In this document: positions 17,014-23,359 of the stretch, one piece after another | Layout of the letters: every line of letters begins with the position of its first letter | Numbering within the stretch: position 1 is the first letter of the stretch | DNA from: a virus | IMG/VR virus record: IMGVR_UViG_3300036853_000358 | Coordinates: 1 to 32,862 of that record | Direction: 5' to 3' (one strand) | Length of the DNA: 32,862 nucleotides | The notes under the pieces: model-generated | Told to the model about the DNA's origin: nothing | Seen by the model: only the letters and a program-made list of their open reading frames with translations | The model's database searches: none | Made by a program: the position numbers and the translations under genes

Positions 17014-17766
17014 ATGTCCACTGCAATAGCCCGCATCTACACACCCGAAGGCTTCGTCGTCGCTGCCGATGGCCGCACACTGAACGCGGCCACGGGCAAA
17101 GTCGGAACCGACACGATGCAGAAGATCTTCCCGCTTCATCACGAGCAGGGAGACATTGCGTGCGTTATAGCCGGATCGGGTCAGTTCTTCTCGCATATGG
17201 GAGAGTTCACCTTCGGCGCGGAAGTGAGCCAGGCGGCGCTGGCCATCGCGCGGACGGAGATCCGCAATCCGGATCACTATGCCGGACAGCTCGCCGCGCT
17301 TGTCGTCAAAAAGCTCGAAGTCTTCAAACTGGTATTCCAGCCTGCATCGCTCCACGCGCGCACGGAAGCGACGCACATCTGGCTCGAAGGCTATCTCGCC
17401 GGGCGACCCATGCGCCGTAAGATCACGCTCGCGTACCAGACGGAAACGGTCGTCGCCGAGGTTTCAGCCGCAGAGCTGGACCCGCCAGGGAAGATCTGGG
17501 CGTACGGGTCTCAACTGGTGACAGGTCTTCTGTTCGCTCCGAAGGATCACGGTTATCTGACGCCTTACTGGAAGGTCTGTCAGCCGCCCTATCCGGCGAC
17601 GATTGAAGATGCGGTGCGCGTGGCGCTCGCCGTTATCCGCGCGCATTGCGACGAGGAAGCGATCAGGATCGACTCCTATGGCTGCGCGGCCGTCGGCGGA
17701 CGCATACTCGCCGCGAAGGTCACGCCAGCGGGCGGCTTCGAGTGGGTTCAGGGATTCGCGCCGTAG
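17014..17766 (+). CDS. Proteasome beta-subunit-like Ntn hydrolase
   Basis: 250 residues from the ATG at 17014 (GAGG 5 nt upstream). An upstream ATG at 16951 would add 21 residues but has no usable ribosome site. Counting the Thr of MSTAIARI as T1, the protein has D17 in FVVAADGRT, R19, and a KIF motif with Lys at 35. A beta-sheet segment with IAGSGQF follows. In proteasome-type Ntn hydrolases T1, D17 and K33 form the active site, so the layout fits with a two-residue shift at the lysine. The start encodes Met-Ser before the Thr, which would have to be removed. The C-terminal half (about 120-250) includes a GxxC-like YGCAAVGGRILAAKV strand region. Target is unknown. Confidence 0.7.
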   Translation: MSTAIARIYTPEGFVVAADGRTLNAATGKVGTDTMQKIFPLHHEQGDIACVIAGSGQFFSHMGEFTFGAEVSQAALAIARTEIRNPDHYAGQLAALVVKKLEVFKLVFQPASLHARTEATHIWLEGYLAGRPMRRKITLAYQTETVVAEVSAAELDPPGKIWAYGSQLVTGLLFAPKDHGYLTPYWKVCQPPYPATIEDAVRVALAVIRAHCDEEAIRIDSYGCAAVGGRILAAKVTPAGGFEWVQGFAP

Positions 17767-17769
17767 CCG

Positions 17770-18102
17770 TTAGGCTGAAGCGGTCGCGGCCCGTTCCTGC
17801 TGCGTGCCGGCGGGCTTGCGCTGCTTCGAATGTACACGCTTCGGCTTTTCTGTCTTTGTCTGAGCGACGGTCCCGTTTGCCGCGGCTTTCTTCTCGGCGC
17901 CGTTCGAACGTGCGCCCGACAGTTCGGCGAGATTACGCGAGGCGTAGTCGGAGAGGGAGTTCCAGAATTCCATCACGGCAGTCTTCGTCTTCAATGCGGG
18001 CGCAGTCGCGAGGGCTTTCGGGATGAGCTGCAGAGCAGCGGCGGCATTTGCGTCGGCAGGCATGTCCCGTTTTGAAATCGGGAGGAGGAGGAGTTTCGTC
18101 AT
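17770..18102 (-). CDS. Lone leftward hypothetical protein with basic tail
   Basis: 110 residues. A helical N-terminal part (residues 20-62, including TAVMEFWNSLSDYASRNLAEL) is followed by a low-complexity basic tail rich in Lys, Ala and Thr. The gene has its own promoter candidate, TACGCT exactly 6 nt before the ATG, and no Shine-Dalgarno. It converges with the Ntn hydrolase gene 3 nt away. Single leftward genes next to integrase are often expressed in the lysogen. No function can be given. Confidence 0.6.
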   Translation of the reverse strand: MTKLLLLPISKRDMPADANAAAALQLIPKALATAPALKTKTAVMEFWNSLSDYASRNLAELSGARSNGAEKKAAANGTVAQTKTEKPKRVHSKQRKPAGTQQERAATASA

Positions 18103-18108
18103 AAAGCC

Positions 18109-18114
18109 AGCGTA
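18109..18114 (-). promoter_or_regulatory. Leaderless-type -10 box (TACGCT) for the 18102 gene
   Basis: Minus-strand TACGCT ends 6 nt before the ATG at 18102. The same hexamer has the same spacing upstream of the plus-strand gene at 23360. No clear -35 is visible. With a start site about 7 nt downstream of the box, transcription would begin at the start codon. Confidence 0.55.
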
Positions 18115-18148
18115 ATTGAAACGCGCGCCGAAAAGAAACGTCTGGCTT

Positions 18149-18194
18149 AAAAAAGAAAAGGCCCGCGCGGCGCAGTCGAGAACGCCAGCGGGCC
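18149..18194 (-). terminator. Intrinsic terminator downstream of integrase
   Basis: Read on the minus strand, GGCCCGC (18194-18188) pairs with GCGGGCC (18166-18160), with inner GGCG/CGCC pairing, and is followed by a T-rich tract (TTTTCTTTTTT, 18159-18149). It starts 37 nt after the integrase stop. Stem plus T-tract make this the clearest Rho-independent terminator in the window. It insulates the 18102 gene from integrase transcription. Confidence 0.88.
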
Positions 18195-18231
18195 GGGCGC
18201 GTATTTGACCCCGCGCGTTAGCTTCCTCTGA

Positions 18232-19269
18232 TTAGAGCACTTTTCGCAGGGGGTAGCGCGCGATGGACCGCCGAACGTATTTGGCGACGTTCTCGACGGA
18301 CTTATGACCGGACAGCGCCATGATCTCGAACACGTCCGCCCCGGCATCGGCTGCGGCCGTGATCGCTCCCGCACGCAAACTGTGCGCGCCGAATTTCCGC
18401 CAATCGAGTCCAGCGCGTTTCGCAGAGGCACGCATTGCGTAGTAGACCACGTTCGGTTCGATCCGGTCTCTGGTCAGCGCGTCACGCTTCGTTATGTCGA
18501 CGAAAAGCGGCCCGGACCAGTGGCCGCGCTCTACGATCCACGCATGAAGCGCGCGAACTGGACAGACGCCAGCACGCTTCGCCCGCGGAATTACAAGTTC
18601 ACGGCCGCGGCCGAGCTGATCGGTTTTTGACCTGGCGAGATTTACGTTCACCCGATCATCGTGCATCGTCAGGTCCTCCAGGTCGAGGCCCGCCAGTTCC
18701 GAGCGCCGAAAAGATCCGGCGAATCCCAGCAGCAGCAAAGCGCGGTCGCGAGTACTTCGGAGCGTTTCCTCGGAAGTGAGCAGCTTAGACATCGCGGTCA
18801 GTTCCGTCACGGTGATCGCAGCTTTCTGCCGGACCCGCTGGACATTCTCTCGCCGAGCTCCGGCGATCGCTTCGCGGACCACCAGCGTGTTGGGCGATCT
18901 GAAGCCGTGAAACTCGTGACGATATGCGATCGCTGCGGCGCGACGTTCGAGTGTCGAGACCTTCCGAATGTGTGACAGGTGGGACAGGTACAACGCCACG
19001 GTTTCGGGTTCAGCAGGAAGCGGTGTTCTGGCGTTTGCGGCACACCATCCGGAGAAGTCCTTCCAGTCGTCGGCGTAAGCGGCGATCGTTCGCGGAGCGT
19101 GGCTTGAGCCACGCAGCTGAACCAGGCGTGCGCGGGCGGATGCCATATCTGTTGCTCCTTGCCAATCTTCACACAAAAACATCTGTTCGGCTACTACGAC
19201 TGCTACTACTTCGCGTTCCGGAGTTTTTGGGCGCATGGTCGAAGTCGTTTGTTCCTGAGGAGTTTTCAT
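18232..19269 (-). CDS. int: Tyrosine recombinase / integrase
   Basis: 345 residues. An N-terminal SAM-like core-binding domain (about 45-145, HAPRTIAAYADDWKDFSGWC) is followed by the catalytic domain (150-345). Catalytic residues are visible: R188 in FRRSEL, K215 in SKT, H296 and R299 in HSLR, H322 in SGHKS, and Y331 in KYVRR. The size suits phage integrases and XerCD-like recombinases. Start taken at 19269; ATG at 19236 is an alternative and neither has a good Shine-Dalgarno. An intrinsic terminator follows. It is divergent from the initiator gene. No attP core could be identified without a host sequence. Confidence 0.93.
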   Translation of the reverse strand: MKTPQEQTTSTMRPKTPEREVVAVVVAEQMFLCEDWQGATDMASARARLVQLRGSSHAPRTIAAYADDWKDFSGWCAANARTPLPAEPETVALYLSHLSHIRKVSTLERRAAAIAYRHEFHGFRSPNTLVVREAIAGARRENVQRVRQKAAITVTELTAMSKLLTSEETLRSTRDRALLLLGFAGSFRRSELAGLDLEDLTMHDDRVNVNLARSKTDQLGRGRELVIPRAKRAGVCPVRALHAWIVERGHWSGPLFVDITKRDALTRDRIEPNVVYYAMRASAKRAGLDWRKFGAHSLRAGAITAAADAGADVFEIMALSGHKSVENVAKYVRRSIARYPLRKVL

Positions 19270-19284
19270 AATACGACTTATGGA

Positions 19285-19297
19285 ACTGTAGTATCGT
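19285..19297. promoter_or_regulatory. Back-to-back -10 boxes between int and the initiator gene
   Basis: On the plus strand TATCGT at 19292-19297 ends 6 nt before the ATG at 19304. On the minus strand TACAGT (19290-19285) lies 15 nt before the integrase ATG. The boxes are one base apart, so polymerase binding in the two directions would compete. No convincing -35 elements are seen. Confidence 0.5.
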
Positions 19298-19303
19298 CAT
19301 GAA

Positions 19304-20446
19304 ATGCCGAGGGCCAAAAAACTGCTAAGCGAAGGCGGAAACATGGCTCTGCCTACCCCACAGTCTCCCGAATATGTGTTAGCGGAAGTTCAAAACGCCG
19401 AACTCGGGCGCGCGTTGGGTCTGATCGCGTACCTTGCGCCGACACTCGGAGAAGCCGAACTTCGAGTCCTGATCGCTCTGACAAAGCTGTTCGGCGCGAC
19501 CGAACACAAAAGTGGCCGAATCAGCGCACGGCAACTTGCAGAGCTTGCCTGCGTGTCCCGCCGGAATGTTCAGCACGCCCTGAATTCGCTCGATGAAAAG
19601 CACTTAATTGCGACTCGCGACGGTACGGCCACCCAGCCGTCGGGTCACCTTTTGACGTACCTTCGAACGACTCTTATGAGTGGTGCTGCAGCAACTCCGC
19701 CACCGCTGACTGAAGACTTATTTGCCGAGGGTGGCGCTGTTGTGACGCCACCCCTGGCGTTTTCTCAGCGCGAGGGTGGCGCTGTTGTGACGCCACCCCT
19801 GGCGTTTTCTCAGCGCGAGGGTGGCGCTGTTGTGACGCCACCCCTGGCGTTTTCTCAGCGCGAGGGTGGCGCTGTTGTGACGCCACCTCCCTTCAAGGAA
19901 CACGCGTCCGCGCGCGCAATCGATATCGATCGATTAAACCCCGATTCGATAATCGATCGACTGCTCCGCGCGAAGCCGACAAAATGCGATCCTGTGGAAA
20001 TCCGGGAGCTGAGGAAATGGGTTCACGGCTACCAGTGCAAGTTCGGCCAGGATAAAAACCCCCATGCGCCGGACGACACGATCCTGTCTCAGCTTCTATC
20101 GCTCGCCCCCCTCTACCGGATCGTCCGCATGATCGAAGATCTGATGGCGGAACGGAAGGAACCGGGCGCGAACTATGCCTGGTATGTGACCGTCGCGCTG
20201 CAGCGAATTCACGGTATCAAGCCCGAGGAATTTAAGGCCCGCAAAGCCGAACTCCGGATCGAACCAAAACGGCATCAGGCCCTAACCGGCGAACAGCAGC
20301 AATTCCCCGCCCCGGAAATCCCCGCCGAATTTACGACGAACGAACGCGCCGAAAAGCTCGACCCACGAATGGCTGATCCCGAATTCCGCCGTAAACTATT
20401 GCTCGGCATCGAGAGCGGGACGAAGGCGAAAGGAGCCGCCGGGTGA
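19304..20446 (+). CDS. Replication initiator-like winged-helix protein carrying iterons
   Basis: 380 residues from the ATG at 19304, supported by a leaderless-type box. The ATG at 19343 has a good AAGGCGG site and is a real alternative. Residues about 48-110 form a winged-helix domain (LGEAELRVLIALTKL, ISARQLAELACVSRRNVQHALNSL). Residues 142-195 are three perfect 15-residue repeats (EGGAVVTPPLAFSQR) plus a partial one, encoded by 45-bp iterons. The C-terminal part (about 205-330) is helical, with WYVTVALQRIHG, and could load the helicase. The arrangement matches lambda O, where iterons lie inside the gene. Confidence 0.8.
   Translation: MPRAKKLLSEGGNMALPTPQSPEYVLAEVQNAELGRALGLIAYLAPTLGEAELRVLIALTKLFGATEHKSGRISARQLAELACVSRRNVQHALNSLDEKHLIATRDGTATQPSGHLLTYLRTTLMSGAAATPPPLTEDLFAEGGAVVTPPLAFSQREGGAVVTPPLAFSQREGGAVVTPPLAFSQREGGAVVTPPPFKEHASARAIDIDRLNPDSIIDRLLRAKPTKCDPVEIRELRKWVHGYQCKFGQDKNPHAPDDTILSQLLSLAPLYRIVRMIEDLMAERKEPGANYAWYVTVALQRIHGIKPEEFKARKAELRIEPKRHQALTGEQQQFPAPEIPAEFTTNERAEKLDPRMADPEFRRKLLLGIESGTKAKGAAG
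19727..19887 (+). repeat. Iteron array (3.6 copies of 45 bp), probable replication origin
   Basis: Identical 45-bp units start at 19727, 19772 and 19817. A partial copy runs 19862-19887. Each unit contains the dyad GGGTGGCG, 9 nt, CGCCACCC (last copy one base shorter on the right). Repeats are in frame with the initiator gene. Contiguous copies without unique spacers exclude CRISPR. The adjacent downstream segment is the most AT-rich part of the gene. Confidence 0.85.
19926..19960. repeat. 11-bp inverted repeat in the AT-rich segment beside the iterons
   Basis: TCGATCGATTA at 19926-19936 is repeated inverted at 19950-19960, spacer 13 nt. Each arm has a GATC site. It starts 38 nt after the last iteron, where an unwinding element would be expected in a lambda-type origin. 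It lies inside the initiator coding sequence. Confidence 0.65.
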
Positions 20447-20841
20447 GTGACACGTTCGACAGAGTGCAGGAGCTTACCGAGCTGCTGAAGCGGGAACCGA
20501 ACGGCAGGCGCCAGGAACCTTCGCTGCCGGTCACATGGGAGCAGCTTCGATTCCGGCGTGATTTCAAGAAACTTTGCGGTCAGATCTGGGATGCAGACAG
20601 AAATATAACCGACCGGGAAATCAATGCCTTATTCACGGCCGAGGATCCAAACGACCCCGAGTTTTTCCCGAAAGTGCAAGACCGCGCGGCGAAGTACATC
20701 CCCGCCGCCAAAGCCAAACTTCGCGCCGCGCGGGAACAGGCGATCGTCGATGCCCGCCAAGCCGAAATGAAGGCGTACGAAAAGCAAATTCGCGAGGCCG
20801 AAAACCGCCGCGCTAAACGCCGGAAAGGAGCCTCCGGATGA
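20443..20841 (+). CDS. Hypothetical charged helical protein after the initiator
   Basis: 132 residues, GTG start overlapping the initiator stop (GTGA). The C-terminal half is a highly charged helix (AKAKLRAAREQAIVDARQAEMKAYEKQIREAENRRAKRRKG). The N-terminal half has a mixed segment with WEQLRFRRDFKKLCGQIWDADRNITDREINALF. In lambda the helicase loader P follows O; this protein is shorter and shows no clear similarity, so a loader role is only a positional guess. Confidence 0.65.
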   Translation: MSDTFDRVQELTELLKREPNGRRQEPSLPVTWEQLRFRRDFKKLCGQIWDADRNITDREINALFTAEDPNDPEFFPKVQDRAAKYIPAAKAKLRAAREQAIVDARQAEMKAYEKQIREAENRRAKRRKGASG

Positions 20842-21026
20842 GAATCAAGATCAATCGAAAAGACCGGATCATCGACATGGCGTTTCAGGCGGAAACGGCG
20901 GAAGATGCGCGGGATTTGAAAACTGCCATGATGGCTGCCATGCGCGAAGGACTGACCCCAGCTGCGATCATCGCCGAACTGCACCGGATCGGTTACGACT
21001 GCGAGGCCTGCGAGGTTGTCCAGTGA
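20838..21026 (+). CDS. Small hypothetical protein
   Basis: 62 residues, ATGA overlap at the start. Pattern of a short strand then two helices (DMAFQAETAEDARDLKTAMMAAMREGLTPAAIIAELHRIGYDCEACEVVQ). The segment GLTPAAIIAELHRIGY looks like a small DNA-binding or protein-binding helix pair. Not recognised. Confidence 0.65.
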   Translation: MRIKINRKDRIIDMAFQAETAEDARDLKTAMMAAMREGLTPAAIIAELHRIGYDCEACEVVQ

Positions 21027-21280
21027 TCCCGCCCGACGACGATCTGATTCTCTTCAGCGAAGACGGCGTCACGTGGCTGCGTTATCGCGCCTGGCTCGCC
21101 CTGATCTACTCAACCCATCCGGAACGCCTCCGCGATTCGCCTGACGGCGCTGCTGGCGCGGCAATTGCCGTCACAGATCGCGAGGAGGCCAAGCAGTGGC
21201 GGGCGGGACGTCGGCAGGGATTACTCGGCCGGACGTCGCCGCTCGCGAGCGAACGACGGCGAAAGGAGGTCCAGCCATGA
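21023..21280 (+). CDS. Small hypothetical protein
   Basis: 85 residues, GTG start in a GTGA overlap. The N-terminus (DDDLILFSEDGVTWLRYRAWLALI) is amphipathic; the C-terminal half is basic and probably flexible (GRRQGLLGRTSPLASERRRKEV). Member of the chain of small, overlapping early genes. No family recognised. Confidence 0.6.
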   Translation: MIPPDDDLILFSEDGVTWLRYRAWLALIYSTHPERLRDSPDGAAGAAIAVTDREEAKQWRAGRRQGLLGRTSPLASERRRKEVQP

Positions 21281-21471
21281 CGATCACCGTGGGCACGCTC
21301 GAACAGCTCGACCAGCTCATCGCGCATCTTGCCAAACTTGCCGGCGAACTGCGCGCGCATTTCACGGCGGCGCATTCCGACACGCCGCCGGGCGAGCAGG
21401 AATGGTCGGAGGACTGCGCCGGCTGCCGGGAATTGAAACGCCGGTTCTGCGAATGGACGGTGCGGCCATGA
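21277..21471 (+). CDS. Small hypothetical protein with Cys motif
   Basis: 64 residues, ATG at 21277 in an ATGA overlap and preceded by AAAGGAGG. A helical N-terminus (LEQLDQLIAHLAKLAGELRAHF) precedes a Cys cluster CAGCRELKRRFC, which could bind a metal or stay reduced. Function unknown. Confidence 0.62.
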   Translation: MTITVGTLEQLDQLIAHLAKLAGELRAHFTAAHSDTPPGEQEWSEDCAGCRELKRRFCEWTVRP

Positions 21472-21770
21472 CGTGGCAGGAAGCAAACCGCGAACGGGTC
21501 CGCGGCTGGATCGAGGACTCGCTGAACGTCTCGCTCGGCCTGAACGATTCGAGCCCCGACACGCTGATCGCGCAGGCGCAGGCGCTCGGCCTGACGCCGG
21601 AACAATTGAGACTTTGGACTTATGAGCAGCCGAAAATTGACTGGTCGCCGGGCGCGCTCGAAACCTGGGCCCGGCACATGGGCTTCGTTTTCGACACGCC
21701 GGACGTCGCGGAAAAAGCGGCGTTCGCCCGGCGCGTCGGCGAAATGCTCGACGGCGAGGGCACGAAGTGA
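21468..21770 (+). CDS. Hypothetical protein
   Basis: 100 residues, ATGA overlap. It is helical and acidic, with repeated helix caps (NDSSPDTLIAQAQALGLTPEQLRLWTY and SPGALETWARHMGFVF). The second half may be a small all-helical fold. It belongs to the coupled early gene chain. No family recognised. Confidence 0.62.
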   Translation: MTWQEANRERVRGWIEDSLNVSLGLNDSSPDTLIAQAQALGLTPEQLRLWTYEQPKIDWSPGALETWARHMGFVFDTPDVAEKAAFARRVGEMLDGEGTK

Positions 21771-22102
21771 CACCGATGGAAAACTTACTGGCGGGTGCGT
21801 CGAGAAAAATAGCGCAACGGCTTGCCAACGGTGGCCGCGTTGTCATCGGCACGAACGAACCCATCGATGAGGGAGTCACGTTGGGCAAAGACGGCGAGCG
21901 CCATCTGGTCGTAAAGCGGCGCGCGACACGGCAGGAATTTATCGAGAACTCACCAGTGATCACGCCCGAAGACAGGGCCGCAGTCGCAGCGATGCACCCG
22001 CCGTTTTACTACGAACTGGAACTTTGGGACCGCGTCCTCGAAGCGCCGGACGGTTTTCGTCTCGGCATCAGAATCAGGCAAGTTGGCGAGGCCTCCGAAT
22101 GA
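21767..22102 (+). CDS. Hypothetical protein
   Basis: 111 residues from a GTG at 21767 (GTGA overlap); an in-frame ATG at 21776 would shorten it by three residues. Beta-rich character (GGRVVIGTNEPI, GERHLVVKRRATRQEFI, FYYELELWDRVL, GFRLGIRIRQVGE). It may be a small protein-protein interaction domain. Not recognised. Confidence 0.6.
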   Translation: MTPMENLLAGASRKIAQRLANGGRVVIGTNEPIDEGVTLGKDGERHLVVKRRATRQEFIENSPVITPEDRAAVAAMHPPFYYELELWDRVLEAPDGFRLGIRIRQVGEASE

Positions 22103-22260
22103 CCGGCGATCCCCGCTGCCCGCACTGCCGTGCGCCCGAACCCGTGTACGGCGAAACGCAGCACGCCAGGGACTGCCCGCTCGCGCGGGATAAATCGGCG
22201 AGCCGGTTTCGCGAAGTGCGGGCGAACGGCGGCCGGAAAGCGAAGGCGGCAACGGCATGA
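22099..22260 (+). CDS. Small zinc-finger-like protein
   Basis: 53 residues, ATGA overlap. CPHC near the start and HARDC about 18 residues later could form a zinc-binding site (Cys-Cys-His-Cys). The C-terminal half is basic (FREVRANGGRKAKAATA). Probably nucleic-acid binding. The family is not recognised. Confidence 0.62.
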   Translation: MTGDPRCPHCRAPEPVYGETQHARDCPLARDKSASRFREVRANGGRKAKAATA

Positions 22261-22484
22261 CGCACGATGAACACCGGAAACGACACGTCTTCCTGCATCG
22301 GATGTTCGATGAGCTGATCGCCGACTATTTCACGTTCAACCGTGGAAAGCTGCCTATCAACACGACGATAGGCGAGTTGATGACCTGGTCGTACAAACAG
22401 ACAAACGAACCGGAGGAACTTCAGCACGGTTTTGCGGCGACTGACCCGTTCGAGGACCTTCCGTTGGGACCAGGGAAGTTATGA
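22257..22484 (+). CDS. Small hypothetical protein
   Basis: 75 residues, ATGA overlap. Helical N-terminus with several His residues (HDEHRKRHVFLHRMFDELIADYF) and a short region TTIGELMTWSYKQT. It precedes the HNH endonuclease gene with another ATGA overlap. No function can be assigned. Confidence 0.6.
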   Translation: MTHDEHRKRHVFLHRMFDELIADYFTFNRGKLPINTTIGELMTWSYKQTNEPEELQHGFAATDPFEDLPLGPGKL

Positions 22485-22843
22485 GCATTCGGCCCGAATA
22501 CAAACGCTTCTACGGCGAGGCGTGGCGTCGTTATCGGCTCGCCCTGATCTTCGCGCACGGCATTTGCTGCCAGCACTGCGGGCAGCAAACGCGCCGCTAC
22601 CTGGCGGCGGCGCATCTGACGCACGATCCGCGGTCGTCGTCCGTGGCGCTGCTCTGCCCGGCCTGCCATGCCCGCCATGACTCGGCCCACGCTTACGCCG
22701 TCCGGCGCCGGAACCGGGCGAAACGCTGCGGGCAGGCGTGGCTCTGGGCCGACGTCGAGTGGGATCCGTTTCCGGCGTGGCAGCGGCCGCGGCGAGTACT
22801 CGAAATGCAGCGACCCAAGCAGGGGGAATTATGGGCGGCGTGA
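22481..22843 (+). CDS. HNH endonuclease
   Basis: 120 residues. The HNH fold is visible: zinc pair C30-x-x-C33 (CQHCG), catalytic AHLTHD with H45, then LCPACHARHD with C59, C62 and H63. Size suits free-standing phage HNH enzymes. HNH enzymes near terminase genes help packaging in some phages; here the terminase is about 4 kb downstream, so a role in host DNA breakdown, homing or packaging stays open. No flanking intron was seen. Confidence 0.88.
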   Translation: MSIRPEYKRFYGEAWRRYRLALIFAHGICCQHCGQQTRRYLAAAHLTHDPRSSSVALLCPACHARHDSAHAYAVRRRNRAKRCGQAWLWADVEWDPFPAWQRPRRVLEMQRPKQGELWAA

Positions 22844-23097
22844 ACGAAAACCTGACAGCCGAGGAAACGCGGATTGTAAAAGCCGCCAGGGTCTCGGCAG
22901 TCAGCGAGTTGCTGCACATGGCCGAGATGTGTTCCGCGTCGGATATTCTTGGTGTGCGTGCTATCGCGCATGCGTGCCTGCAGCGGGTATTGCTCATCCA
23001 CGACGGCGAAACCGATCCTGCGTTTTACACGCCACCGGAGGCCAACCGCCTTGCGAAGCGAATTATAAGACGACTTCAGAACACAGGAACGAACTGA
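22831..23097 (+). CDS. Hypothetical helical protein
   Basis: 88 residues from the ATG at 22831, which overlaps the HNH end by 13 nt and is preceded by a GGGGGAA site. It is helical (AEETRIVKAARVSAVSELLHMAEM, GVRAIAHACLQRVLLIHDG) and ends in a basic helix (ANRLAKRIIRRLQ). No family recognised. Confidence 0.6.
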   Translation: MGGVNENLTAEETRIVKAARVSAVSELLHMAEMCSASDILGVRAIAHACLQRVLLIHDGETDPAFYTPPEANRLAKRIIRRLQNTGTN

Positions 23098-23102
23098 CCC
23101 GT

Positions 23103-23276
23103 ATGGCCCGCCGAAATCCAACGCAGCCGATCGAGAATCGCGAAATAAAACGGGACCGGAACGGCCTCACCCGCTGCCGCGTTTGCCACTGTACCGAGCT
23201 GCAGGCGTGTGACCCGCCGTGCGCCTGGCAAAGTGGCGAGCCGGATTGCCACGTCTTCCACGACAACCAGCGCTGA
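23103..23276 (+). CDS. Small zinc-ribbon protein
   Basis: 57 residues. CRVCHCTELQACDPPCAW and a later DCHVFHD give a Cys-rich pattern seen in small phage zinc-ribbon proteins of unknown role. The N-terminal 20 residues are basic. Last gene before the 23.3-kb promoter region. Confidence 0.68.
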   Translation: MARRNPTQPIENREIKRDRNGLTRCRVCHCTELQACDPPCAWQSGEPDCHVFHDNQR

Positions 23277-23295
23277 CCATCGCACCCTCGCAGCC

Positions 23296-23353
23296 AGTGA
23301 AACTTTAGAACGTACTTTCACTCTGGCGCACACCGCTGCGATGGTGCTACGCT
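23296..23353 (+). promoter_or_regulatory. Promoter with upstream 7-bp inverted repeat for the HTH gene
   Basis: AGTGAAA (23296-23302) and TTTCACT (23316-23322) form an inverted repeat with a 13-nt spacer. TGCTACGCT (23345-23353), an extended -10 type sequence, ends 6 nt before the ATG at 23360. The repeat lies upstream of the -35 position, a place suited to an activator or repressor of this promoter. Confidence 0.5.
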
Positions 23354-23359
23354 TTCACA

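Noticed and set aside
19727-19887. CRISPR-like repeat array
   Set aside because: Repeats are contiguous with no unique spacers, are in frame with a gene and fit replication iterons.
22481-22843. HNH enzyme as part of a self-splicing intron or intein
   Set aside because: It has its own start and stop in the coupled gene chain and no interrupted host gene was found around it.
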